A DNA stretch of 64,000 nt from Flavobacterium aquidurense. Its GTDB lineage: Bacteria > Bacteroidota > Bacteroidia > Flavobacteriales > Flavobacteriaceae. Of this stretch, positions 1-6,940 are shown piece by piece. Location: NCBI GenBank assembly GCA_900107365.1, contig FNPS01000008.1, forward strand, positions 62,001-126,000, read 5' to 3'. The stretch's first letter is position 1, and each line of letters opens with the position of its first letter. Under the pieces are notes generated by a model, which was not told where the DNA came from, made no database searches, and was given only the letters and a program-made list of their open reading frames with translations. The position numbers and the translations under genes were made by a program.

Positions 1-1
1 C

Positions 2-331
2 AGTAATCTGGAAAAAGAGATGGGAAATGTGGAGGACGACAGAGGGAATATAGAGTATTTAACGAACTCAGGACTGCAAAACCTTTTAAAACTCGGGGAC
101 GCCTTTGATAATGCGAGTTTAGCAGATTCGAGGGAGGTAATTGGTTTAATTTTTCCTGAAAATTTTACATTTCGAGAAAACAAAATCCAAACCGCTAGGA
201 TCAACGAAATGGTCAACTGTATCTACCTGGTAAACAATAGATTACGGACAAAAAAAAACGGGACAAAAGATGATATTTTTCTTTTGTCCCGAGTAGTGAC
301 CTCGACTGGATTCAAACCAGTAACCTCTTGA
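2..331 (+). CDS. Site-specific serine recombinase, C-terminal part (partial)
   Basis: The reading frame is open from the first bases of the window, so only the C-terminus is present and the internal ATG at 20 is not a real start. The segment with NLLKLGDAFDNASLADSREV, then LIFPENFTF and QTARINEM, resembles the C-terminal region of large serine recombinases and transposon-type integrases of Bacteroidota, where a PE-x-F/I-x-F strand follows a helical stretch. The last ~25 codons are read antisense through the tRNA-Arg terminator and the 3' half of the tRNA, stopping at 329-331. This arrangement is typical of an integrase gene abutting its tRNA attachment site. The catalytic serine domain lies outside the window. 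Family call is moderately sure; the natural C-terminus is uncertain. Confidence 0.6.
   Translation, partial: SNLEKEMGNVEDDRGNIEYLTNSGLQNLLKLGDAFDNASLADSREVIGLIFPENFTFRENKIQTARINEMVNCIYLVNNRLRTKKNGTKDDIFLLSRVVTSTGFKPVTS
250..291 (-). terminator. Rho-independent terminator of tRNA-Arg
   Basis: Arms CGGGACAAAAG (259-269) and CTTTTGTCCCG (281-291) form a perfect 11-bp stem with an 11-nt loop. On the minus strand the stem is followed by a run of T (complement of the A tract 250-258). It starts 6 nt after the end of the tRNA. The same bases are also codons of the recombinase frame on the other strand. Confidence 0.85.
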
Positions 332-370
332 GCCGTAATCAAGTGCGCTATTCAGTTGCGCCACGAGGCC
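297..370 (-). tRNA. tRNA-Arg (anticodon ACG)
   Basis: Read on the minus strand the 74 nt fold as a cloverleaf. The acceptor GGCCTCG pairs with CGAGGTC (one G-U) and the discriminator is A. The D stem is GCGC/GCGC. The anticodon stem CTTGA/TCAAG encloses loop TTACGGC with anticodon ACG, and the T stem ACTGG/CCAGT has loop TTTGAAT. CCA is not encoded (CTA follows). A34 would be deaminated to inosine by TadA to read CGN codons. The 3' half lies under the end of the recombinase frame, so it is a probable integration site. Confidence 0.93.
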
Positions 371-427
371 TTTTTGTTATCAATTCAGCTAATTTTTCGT
401 AGCTTTGTTGATTGCTTATTGCGGGTG

Positions 428-457
428 CAAAGATAGGTATAAATGCGAGATATGCAA
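428..457 (-). promoter_or_regulatory. Bacteroidota-type promoter for tRNA-Arg
   Basis: On the minus strand TTG (457-455), a 19-nt spacer and TATCTTTG (435-428) match the TTG-N19..21-TAnnTTTG consensus of the Bacteroidota primary sigma factor. Transcription would begin near 420, about 50 nt before the tRNA. Confidence 0.7.
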
Positions 458-485
458 GCATAAAATAACATAAAAATAAAAAAAA

Positions 486-998
486 ATGCAGATTGAAAAT
501 TATATACGTGATATTCAAGGTTTTCCAAAAGAAGGAATTTTGTTTAAAGATATTACTCCGCTATTAAATGATCCAATTGCGAGAACAGAATGTCTCAAAA
601 TTTTGCTGGAATCTTTAAATGGACAAAAAATAGATAAGGTGGTGGGAGCGGAGAGTCGTGGTTTTTTCTTCGGAATGTTGTTGGCGCAGGAATTAAATGC
701 AGGTTTTATTCCCGTAAGGAAACCTAAAAAGCTGCCTTATGAGATTATTTCAGCTTCGTATGAATTAGAATACGGATCTGATAGTCTCGAAATGCACACA
801 GATGCCATTCAAAAAGGAGATCGCGTTTTAATCCACGATGATGTTCTGGCAACAGGCGGAACGGCAAGAGCGGTTTGTGAGTTGGTAGAAAAACTAGGAG
901 GCGAAATTGTACAGTGCAATTTTTTAATGGAATTATCTTTTCTAAACGGCAGGGAGAAAATTAAAAATCATCCCATTTTTGCAGCACTTACATATTGA
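486..998 (+). CDS. apt: Adenine phosphoribosyltransferase
   Basis: Purine salvage enzyme making AMP from adenine and PRPP in the cytoplasm. At 170 aa it has the normal family length. The N-terminus has IQGFPKEGILFKDITPLL, the classic APT hood region. GAESRGFFFG (residues ~54-63) and the PRPP-binding loop VLIHDDVLATGGTA (~114-127) with its two adjacent aspartates are intact. The ATG at 486 follows an A-rich leader and gives the standard N-terminus. It stands alone between the tRNA and the convergent response regulator, whose stop codon is almost adjacent (1000). No terminator was seen between the two. Confidence 0.96.
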   Translation: MQIENYIRDIQGFPKEGILFKDITPLLNDPIARTECLKILLESLNGQKIDKVVGAESRGFFFGMLLAQELNAGFIPVRKPKKLPYEIISASYELEYGSDSLEMHTDAIQKGDRVLIHDDVLATGGTARAVCELVEKLGGEIVQCNFLMELSFLNGREKIKNHPIFAALTY

Positions 999-999
999 T

Positions 1000-1650
1000 T
1001 TAAATCAAAACGATTTTATTTTTTATGGCATAAAGCACTAATCCAATTCGGGTTTTGATTTCGAGTTTATCAAAAAGACATTCTCTATAACCATCGATTG
1101 TTTTGGGGCTTAAACACATTTCTGAGGCTATTTCTTTATAAGTTTTCTCGGTGCAGGCATGTTTGATGAAAACAAGTTCCTTTTCTTTTAAACTGATTTT
1201 TTTCGAATCATCATTTGCTTTTTTGACCAGCATTCCAGAAACCATTTCTGTAAAATAAAATCCTTTTTCAATGACTGATACCATGGCATCCTTGAAAATC
1301 TCTGGCGAAGTATCTTTCAGGAGATAACCTTTGGCACCGTTTGTAATCATCTTTATGATGATTTCCTCGTCGTCGTTGACAGAAAGGGCTATAACCTTCA
1401 AGTCGGGTCTGTTTTCTTTAATCCATTTCATTGTGCTTACACCATCTAAAACCGGCATATTTACATCTAATAAAATCAAATCGACATCTGTATCTTCATG
1501 GTCCTGCACATACGAAACAAATACTTTTCCATTTTCAAATCGGTTAATCACTTCAAAATCCTTAAAACTGTTGATTAAAAGTTCAAGAGATTGTGAAAAA
1601 AGCTGGTGATCGTCAACAATAATTATTTTGTTTTTGGTGTTTGGTTTCAT
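1000..1650 (-). CDS. NarL/LuxR-family response regulator
   Basis: This 216-aa two-domain regulator has an N-terminal receiver domain: acidic pair D13/D14, phospho-acceptor D62 in LLDVNMPVLDG, and K112 in GYLLKD. A C-terminal LuxR-type helix-turn-helix (~150-205) carries YKEIASEMCLSPKTIDGYR. It is expected to bind DNA as a dimer after phosphorylation. The histidine kinase directly upstream ends with TAATG shared with this start, so the two are translationally coupled and form a cognate pair. It is the last gene of a four-gene minus-strand operon. The only nearby divergent operon is the 3774-9865 block, a plausible target; this is inference. Confidence 0.93.
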   Translation of the reverse strand: MKPNTKNKIIIVDDHQLFSQSLELLINSFKDFEVINRFENGKVFVSYVQDHEDTDVDLILLDVNMPVLDGVSTMKWIKENRPDLKVIALSVNDDEEIIIKMITNGAKGYLLKDTSPEIFKDAMVSVIEKGFYFTEMVSGMLVKKANDDSKKISLKEKELVFIKHACTEKTYKEIASEMCLSPKTIDGYRECLFDKLEIKTRIGLVLYAIKNKIVLI

Positions 1651-2426
1651 TAGTCTTTGATTAAGGGGTATTCTAGTGTTACATTGGTTCCTGAGGCATT
1701 TGATTCCATTATTAATTGTGCTCCAATTAATTTGGCTCTTAATTTCATATTGTTTAAACCTAATCCTGAATTGGTTTGGTTGGTATCATATCCAATACCG
1801 AAATCTTTCATATCTAAGCAAAAATGAGTTGCAGTTGTATTAATATTTACTTCAAATAAGTCACTGTGTGAATGTTTTAGGCTATTATGCAGTGCTTCCT
1901 GAAAAATTCTATAAATAAACAAATCGTGTTCCTGGCTTATATTCGGAATTTCGCCTGTAAGATTGTAATGGTATTGAATGTTTTTCAGCTTTTTTATACG
2001 CTCTAAATCTTGTTTTATGGCTTCGATAAAATTGCTTTGTAGTAAATTGTCTTTATTGATGATTCGGGAGAGAATCCTTATCTCATCTAATGATTTGGCT
2101 AATATCTCTTTTAAATCATGGAGTTCATTGTGATGAACCGGTTTACCGCTATTAAGGTACATGTTAAGCTGCATGATGCCAACAGAAATAATTTGGCCTA
2201 TATTATCGTGAAGTTCTTTACTGATTTCGCTCAGCGTCTGATCTTTAATCTCTATTCTGGTTTTGACTAATTCCGATTGAAAAAACATTTCGGACTCCAT
2301 TTTTTCAACCAAATAATTGTTTTTCTTTTTCAAAAAATAAAAGAATATAACAAGCAAAATGATCAGTAAAGTTAAGAAAACGATACCTAACGAAATGACT
2401 AATAATTGTATTTCTTTTCGCTCCAT
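1650..2426 (-). CDS. Membrane sensor histidine kinase, NarX/DesK-like (HisKA_3)
   Basis: A short N-terminus with one membrane segment (hydrophobic run from VISLGIVFLTLL to FFYFL) leads into a coiled linker. The HisKA_3 dimerisation motif ELHDNIGQIISVGIMQLN carries the phospho-acceptor His. An HATPase_c domain follows, with N-box EALHNSLKHSHSD and glycine box DFGIGY...GLGLNNM. There is no periplasmic sensor domain, so input probably comes through the membrane segment or a partner. The neighbouring polytopic protein, whose 3' end overlaps this gene, is a good candidate. The start is placed at MERKEIQ; an in-frame ATG 21 nt upstream (2447) is also possible. Confidence 0.92.
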   Translation of the reverse strand: MERKEIQLLVISLGIVFLTLLIILLVIFFYFLKKKNNYLVEKMESEMFFQSELVKTRIEIKDQTLSEISKELHDNIGQIISVGIMQLNMYLNSGKPVHHNELHDLKEILAKSLDEIRILSRIINKDNLLQSNFIEAIKQDLERIKKLKNIQYHYNLTGEIPNISQEHDLFIYRIFQEALHNSLKHSHSDLFEVNINTTATHFCLDMKDFGIGYDTNQTNSGLGLNNMKLRAKLIGAQLIMESNASGTNVTLEYPLIKD

Positions 2427-3046
2427 AAGAATCCAATAATATAGCAACTATGTGCAAGGACATTTAAAATAAAAACTACCAAACTAAAAATGGATTCATC
2501 ATGTTTGATCAAAAACCAATTTAAAGCAAGCATAAAAGGCAAAAACGGTACATGAAAAACTAATATGCCCAATATGTACCAAAAAAAGACTGATCTTTTA
2601 AAGTTTAATATTTTGTCTGAATTAAAGATTTCAACCAAATATAAACAGGATAATATCATAATCAATAAAACTCCAATGGCGAAACTATAAGTAAAGGAGT
2701 GGTTTACATCTTTTTTAAAATATAAAATATTTAAAAAGAAAGAAACAATAAACAGCACAAAACAAAGAATCGCAATTATTCTATGATTTACTTTTGACAA
2801 CAAACTCCTCAAAAGCAATATATAGGCAGAAAAGGTGACGAGCATATAAAAATTAAAAACATAGTAATTTAATAAGCCGGTCCATTCTGTAAAGTAATAG
2901 CCAACTTTCTCTATTACAACAGAAAACCAAATTAAAATTACTAAAAATTTAGCTCTATTACTAGGAAGTTTATGCATTGAAATCAATCCAATAATTCCGG
3001 AGAATAAAGCTAAATAAAAGGTATAAAATCTTAAAAATTCAAACAT
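2399..3046 (-). CDS. Polytopic membrane protein, probable sensory partner of the kinase
   Basis: This 215-aa protein is almost entirely hydrophobic, with about seven predicted membrane helices separated by short loops. There are single charged residues in the first helices (for example EKVGYYFTEW). No enzymatic motif is visible. It overlaps the histidine kinase start and follows the 145-aa gene by 6 nt, so it belongs to the same operon. Seven-helix proteins beside single-helix kinases in Bacteroidota are thought to help signal sensing; that role here is inference. No family name is offered. Confidence 0.7.
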   Translation of the reverse strand: MFEFLRFYTFYLALFSGIIGLISMHKLPSNRAKFLVILIWFSVVIEKVGYYFTEWTGLLNYYVFNFYMLVTFSAYILLLRSLLSKVNHRIIAILCFVLFIVSFFLNILYFKKDVNHSFTYSFAIGVLLIMILSCLYLVEIFNSDKILNFKRSVFFWYILGILVFHVPFLPFMLALNWFLIKHDESIFSLVVFILNVLAHSCYIIGFLWSEKKYNY

Positions 3047-3052
3047 AATTTT

Positions 3053-3490
3053 TTAGTAGTCTAAGCTTGGCGGTCTTCCGATACTGCCATAATTCATTGG
3101 TTCAATACTTGATACATCGCCTTCGCCGCTATCCATATGTAAGGCGAGAGTTTGTACTTCACCTTCTTTAGCAGCTTTTCTGATTTTCTTTCCGGTTGCC
3201 TGCAAAAAAACGGTCATCAAACCAGCTTTTTCCTCATATTTTTTTTCATCAGGATATACGCCAAAGTAAATGCGAATTCCATTTACGTCATATCCTGTTT
3301 TTTCACCTTTGGTTTTGATGTAATGAATATAATTTTCGAGTTCTTCTACAGAAAACCAAATAGCATTAGCATCTTCTTTTTTAATGTATTTAGCAATAAT
3401 ACTGGCTCGGTATTTCATGAAATTTAAATGTAATTCTGTAGCGAATTTTCTAGTAATTAATTGGGTCGGTCTTCTTAGCTCTTTTTCCAT
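3053..3490 (-). CDS. Conserved protein of unknown function
   Basis: A 145-aa soluble protein, first gene of the two-component operon. Residues ~42-90 contain NAIWFSVEELENYIHYIK and NGIRIYFGVYP, a pattern of Bacteroidota hypothetical proteins with an aromatic-rich alpha/beta core. The C-terminus is Gly/Pro-rich and acidic (MDSGEGD...SIGRPPSLDY). No signal peptide or known catalytic motif is seen. Because it leads the operon and lies back to back with the 3774 block, it may serve that system rather than the kinase. Function unknown. Confidence 0.6.
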   Translation of the reverse strand: MEKELRRPTQLITRKFATELHLNFMKYRASIIAKYIKKEDANAIWFSVEELENYIHYIKTKGEKTGYDVNGIRIYFGVYPDEKKYEEKAGLMTVFLQATGKKIRKAAKEGEVQTLALHMDSGEGDVSSIEPMNYGSIGRPPSLDY

Positions 3491-3578
3491 AATTTTAAAA
3501 TTAAATCTTTAATAGTTAATGGTTTAATTGATAGTTAATACTTTTTTTAAACAATTCTTATGGGCAAATTTATTTTAA

Positions 3579-3623
3579 ACCCTTACAGCGGGCAAGGGGA
3601 AATCTACCCTTTTTTGTAAGGGT
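3579..3623. promoter_or_regulatory. Inverted repeat between divergent operons, possible operator
   Basis: ACCCTTACA (3579-3587) and TGTAAGGGT (3615-3623) are perfect 9-bp arms, 27 bp apart, in the 283-bp gap between the divergent operons. Both arms sit in similar AT flanks (AAATTTATTT). The spacer has a further weak GGGG/CCC pairing. No T run follows directly, so an operator or 5'-UTR hairpin is favoured over a terminator. NarL-type regulators often bind paired heptamers, but the link to the regulator at 1000-1650 is a guess. Confidence 0.35.
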
Positions 3624-3773
3624 AAATTTATTTAAAAAATTGGGTTAAAGTACTGTTTTTTAGTAATTTATAAAAAATCAATTTTACATCGTTCCTTTTT
3701 GTGCACAAAATGGATAGGCGAAATCTGAAAAGCCTGTTAAAAAGAGTAGGAGTTAATAGTAATACTAAAAATT

Positions 3774-4628
3774 ATGAGTTTATATCACGAAGTTTTTCAG
3801 GGAGAATCATTCAGCGAAGACAATTATTTTGAAGCTGTACGATATGTTTTAGGACCGGAATATTCTAATTTAAGCGAAAGCGAGCTGGAAGATGTCCTTT
3901 TATCAAGAGTAGATCAAATGTCTGAAAGTGAAGCAGAAGGTTTTTGGTCAAGTTTAGGTAATGTTGCCAGCAGTATCGGTTCCGGAGTTTTACGTGGCGT
4001 TTCTGCCGTTGCTCCAATCGTAGGAACTGCTGTTGGAACTTATTTTGGCGCACCTCAAATTGGAGGAGCTGTTGGTGGATTAGTTAGCAACCTGGCAGGA
4101 GCAGGAAGCTCTGCATTAGATAATAGTCGCCAGCAGCAACGCAGACCAGCACCACAACAGCAATACAGACAAGCGCCACAACAACGCAGACAAGCTCCTT
4201 CGCCAGTTAGACAAGCTTGGGGTAATACTACAAGATATCTTGCTGATGCCGGCAGAGCTGCTCTTCCTGCAATTCAACAATATGTACAGGATAATCCGGT
4301 ACAATTGCGTCCGCAGGCAGCTCAGGATATTGGCAGGGTGCAGGGGTTGTACAATCAATTAGGAGGTGTTATCAATAACCCTCAATTCCAGGCTGGTCAG
4401 GCACAGCAGAGTTTAGGAACTGCAAGTCCAAATGCACCAATTGAAAGCCACTCTTTTGCCGAATTAATCGAAAGCATGAATTATTTAACCGAAAATATTC
4501 TGTATGAATATTATAACGGCGGATTAATTCCGACTGAGGATTATTATATCGATCAATATGGCCAGTTTGTTGGCACAAACACCCCTAACAGAATTAATAG
4601 ACTTGAAAACTCTATTGCCAGTTTATAA
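3774..4628 (+). CDS. Acidic/Gly-rich protein of unknown function, first gene of the 3774-9865 block
   Basis: No family recognised. The 284 aa split into visible parts. Residues 1-60 are an acidic, aromatic N-terminus with helical FxEDNYFEAVRYVLG. Residues ~62-115 are a Gly/Ala/Val-rich hydrophobic stretch with many GxxxG spacings, of the kind that inserts in or packs on membranes. Residues ~116-145 are a Gln/Arg/Pro linker with repeats of RQAPQQ. The helical middle is followed by an acidic Tyr-rich C-terminus (NILYEYYNGG, TEDYYIDQYG). There is no signal peptide. It is followed at 18 nt by the next gene. The Gly-rich segment resembles bacteriocin or holin-like helices only in composition. Confidence 0.65.
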   Translation: MSLYHEVFQGESFSEDNYFEAVRYVLGPEYSNLSESELEDVLLSRVDQMSESEAEGFWSSLGNVASSIGSGVLRGVSAVAPIVGTAVGTYFGAPQIGGAVGGLVSNLAGAGSSALDNSRQQQRRPAPQQQYRQAPQQRRQAPSPVRQAWGNTTRYLADAGRAALPAIQQYVQDNPVQLRPQAAQDIGRVQGLYNQLGGVINNPQFQAGQAQQSLGTASPNAPIESHSFAELIESMNYLTENILYEYYNGGLIPTEDYYIDQYGQFVGTNTPNRINRLENSIASL

Positions 4629-4646
4629 AACCTAAAAGTTATAACA

Positions 4647-5051
4647 ATGGATGCTTATTTAGAATATTTGAAAGAACATAATCCTGAAATGGCTAAATAT
4701 TTTGAGCTGATGCAACCCATGATGGAAAAAAAAGAACCTGAAGAGGAAAAAGAAATTCCAAAAATTGATCCAATGCTTGAAGAGAGAATCAAGAAGCTAA
4801 AAAAAATCAATCATAAACTTTTTACCATTATCGAAGGATTAAAATTTCAGCTTGAATTTGAACTAAATCAAAATGATGATTTAGCAAAAGCTATTGGTGC
4901 CTGTACAGAATGCTTTGGCGAAAATGGGGATTGTCCGGAATGTTTTGGAACCGGAAAACCAGGTAACAGCATTCCTGATTTTATTCTTTTCAATAAATAT
5001 ATTCAGCCTGCTATCCAGAAGTATAACAAACATTATTTCAACAAAAATTAA
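4647..5051 (+). CDS. Small zinc-knuckle protein (two CxxC motifs), function unknown
   Basis: A 134-aa protein. The N-terminus is helical with a very acidic/basic segment (EKKEPEEEKEIPK, ~27-39), followed by a coiled-coil-like helix (~45-80). Then comes CTEC-x6-CPEC (C86, C89, C96, C99) followed by FGTGKPG. The arrangement resembles half of the DnaJ-type CxxCxGxG zinc domain and probably binds one zinc. The rest of DnaJ is absent. It sits 18 nt after the previous gene and 18 nt before the next, so is very likely co-transcribed. A chaperone-like or adaptor role is only a guess. Confidence 0.65.
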   Translation: MDAYLEYLKEHNPEMAKYFELMQPMMEKKEPEEEKEIPKIDPMLEERIKKLKKINHKLFTIIEGLKFQLEFELNQNDDLAKAIGACTECFGENGDCPECFGTGKPGNSIPDFILFNKYIQPAIQKYNKHYFNKN

Positions 5052-5069
5052 CCATTAAAAATTAAAATT

Positions 5070-5780
5070 ATGAGCTATTTCGAAAGTTATTTAGACGAAG
5101 ATTTATTAAATGAAGATTATTTTAACGAAGATCTTTTAGGCGAAGATCTATTAGAAAGTTATGACGAAAGTTATGATGAAGCCGCAAAGCGCAGAAGACC
5201 TTCTACAAGAGGGATTAGGCCAAATGTAAGTTCGGCTGTGAAGCAAAAATCAAACTTTGGGAAAGCGTTAAGCGGAAGAGCTAATGATTATGCTACAAAA
5301 AGCGAACTAAAAAAATCATTGGATGCGATTTCAAACCAGGTAAACGAACTTAAGAAAACGTCATTAGCCACTAATAAAACCCTGGTTGCCTTAGATCAAA
5401 AACATACAGAACTTGCTAAGTTAGATGCCCGTAAAGGTGATAATCAAACTAAGGTTTTAAAAAATATGCAAATGATGAATATGATGGGATCACTGCTAAA
5501 CCAGCCAAAGTTAGATGTTACAAAACTTAAAGTCGTTAAAGCAACTGAAACAGGTAAACCAGACACAATTGTTCAGGATGGTACTGCTATAGTTGTTGAC
5601 CAAACGATGTCTTTATTGTTACCAATGATGACGACAATGGGCGATTCGGGTTCTGGAAAATCTGACAATTCGAACATGATGTTACCATTAGTTTTAATTA
5701 TGTCTCAGCAAGGTCAGGGTAATACAGGCACCAACAATACAATGCTGCCACTTGTCATGATGATGATGATGAATAAGTAA
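5070..5780 (+). CDS. Protein with acidic N-terminus and Met-rich C-terminal repeats, function unknown
   Basis: A 236-aa protein of unusual composition. The first 39 residues contain 15 Asp/Glu and no Lys/Arg, with a repeated NEDYFNEDLLGEDLL-like pattern. Then a basic patch (KRRRPSTR, ~40-47), a coiled coil (~75-120), and Met clusters (~133-139). A C-terminal half carries three copies of a Met/Leu/Pro motif (SLLLPMMTTM, NMMLPLVLIM, TMLPLVMMMMM) separated by Gly/Ser/Asn linkers. No family, signal peptide or enzyme motif is recognised. The repeats could drive hydrophobic self-association or bind soft metals. A stem-loop follows the stop codon. Confidence 0.65.
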   Translation: MSYFESYLDEDLLNEDYFNEDLLGEDLLESYDESYDEAAKRRRPSTRGIRPNVSSAVKQKSNFGKALSGRANDYATKSELKKSLDAISNQVNELKKTSLATNKTLVALDQKHTELAKLDARKGDNQTKVLKNMQMMNMMGSLLNQPKLDVTKLKVVKATETGKPDTIVQDGTAIVVDQTMSLLLPMMTTMGDSGSGKSDNSNMMLPLVLIMSQQGQGNTGTNNTMLPLVMMMMMNK

Positions 5781-5785
5781 GTCTA

Positions 5786-5823
5786 AAAGGGCAGTTGATA
5801 CCCAATTGCCCTTTATTTTTTAT
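5786..5823 (+). terminator. Rho-independent terminator inside the block
   Basis: Arms AAAGGGCAGTTG and CAATTGCCCTTT (one G-T pair) with a 5-nt loop are followed by ATTTTTTAT. It lies 6 nt after the stop at 5780 and would fully or partly separate the first three genes from the last four. Confidence 0.75.
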
Positions 5824-5843
5824 GAACCTTAAAATAGGAAACA

Positions 5844-6473
5844 ATGAATCCAATTAATTTATTAATCAATTATGTGATAGCCAATAGCAGAGCAAATTTT
5901 TACAATGTTCCCGGAAATCAGGAAGTAACCAATACAGCACTTTTGACAGGAATGGTGTCTGAAAATCCGTTGATGAGCTATTTAATTATCGACAACAAAG
6001 CCAAATTCGAAGGAGAAAAGGGGATTGTTCCGGTAACTACAAAAGCGTCTGACGAAAAAGATAGTTTTCAGGGCTTACCGGAAAAAGGTAGTGCTACTAC
6101 TGGAAAAGAAGAACCTGCCAAGACAAATGAACCAACTAAGGAAGGATCAACAGTAGAAACTGCTCCTGTTAATGTTGTAACCTTAGAAGCTGTTAAAGCA
6201 GAAATTTCAGAAAGTACTAAAGCTATAAAAGCAGAAATTGCTAAAATTCCGGAAAGCAACAAAATAGAGCTGCAGAAAATGATATCAGAAACACTTAGTC
6301 CTAAAATTGAAAGTTTAGAAATAAAAACTGCAGATTTGAACGATGCTATTCTGGTACTTAAAAAGAGAGTAGATGAAATTTTGAAAGTTACGCCAGCGCC
6401 AACGCCTGATACTGTCGTGCCAACTAAAGAAGCTCCTACTCAGAAAACATCGACTAAAAACGAACCAAAATGA
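5844..6473 (+). CDS. Low-complexity coiled-coil protein, function unknown
   Basis: A 209-aa protein. The N-terminal ~55 residues (NPINLLINYVIANSRANF...NPLMSYLIIDNKAKF) look folded. After them comes a Glu/Lys/Thr/Pro linker (~60-110) and a helical coiled coil (~110-180, VKAEISESTKAIKAEIAKI...). The tail is Pro/Thr-rich. No signal peptide and no family recognised. The stop overlaps the next start as ATGA, implying translational coupling with the 150-aa protein. It may be a scaffold or tether; this rests on composition only. Confidence 0.6.
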   Translation: MNPINLLINYVIANSRANFYNVPGNQEVTNTALLTGMVSENPLMSYLIIDNKAKFEGEKGIVPVTTKASDEKDSFQGLPEKGSATTGKEEPAKTNEPTKEGSTVETAPVNVVTLEAVKAEISESTKAIKAEIAKIPESNKIELQKMISETLSPKIESLEIKTADLNDAILVLKKRVDEILKVTPAPTPDTVVPTKEAPTQKTSTKNEPK

Positions 6474-6922
6474 AAACAGCAGCATCTAACCACGAAATAA
6501 TTAATTTAGAAAAAATTGAAAAAACAACGGATCAGATTCTGAAAAAGATCAATCAAATTCGCCCTACTATTTTTAAAAGTGATTTTAAATTATCAGGCAA
6601 AGCAAAAGAAGAGAAAGCGTTTCTGATTAAAAATTTATTTCCTAAAAGTCTGTTTTCTATTAAGAGTTCAGTAGAAACTTTTAATAGAATTTCAGAACAT
6701 GCCAACTTTTCAAAATTAGAAAAAGAAGATCGGGATTTTATTTCAGGATTAGATAAAATGGGATTTAAAAATAGTCTTTACATCAAGGAAATCGATGAAT
6801 TTATTTCTCAGTCAAAGAATGTCGAAGATGGTTTTTCAATAATAATCGAAGAAACCATTTATTTCACTCTTTTAGGCTCAGAGTTAGGTTCGATTGAACG
6901 TAAGCTATTAACTATCAATTAA
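6470..6922 (+). CDS. Small helical protein, function unknown
   Basis: A 150-aa soluble protein, mainly helical by composition and Lys/Glu-rich, with no Cys or recognisable motif. It starts inside the stop of the previous gene (ATGA) and ends 18 nt before the protease gene. The coupling suggests it acts with its upstream coiled-coil neighbour. It could be a chaperone or protease-inhibitor-like partner of the protease, but nothing in the sequence proves it. Confidence 0.6.
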   Translation: MKTAASNHEIINLEKIEKTTDQILKKINQIRPTIFKSDFKLSGKAKEEKAFLIKNLFPKSLFSIKSSVETFNRISEHANFSKLEKEDRDFISGLDKMGFKNSLYIKEIDEFISQSKNVEDGFSIIIEETIYFTLLGSELGSIERKLLTIN

Positions 6923-6940
6923 AAAGTTAAACCAAAGCTT

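Noticed and set aside
20..331. A complete 103-aa protein starting at ATG 20
   Set aside because: The frame is open to the left window edge and the sequence is that of a recombinase C-terminus.
4116..4578. Antisense frames inside the first block gene
   Set aside because: Shadow frames with no start context; the plus-strand gene has coherent composition and spacing to its neighbours.
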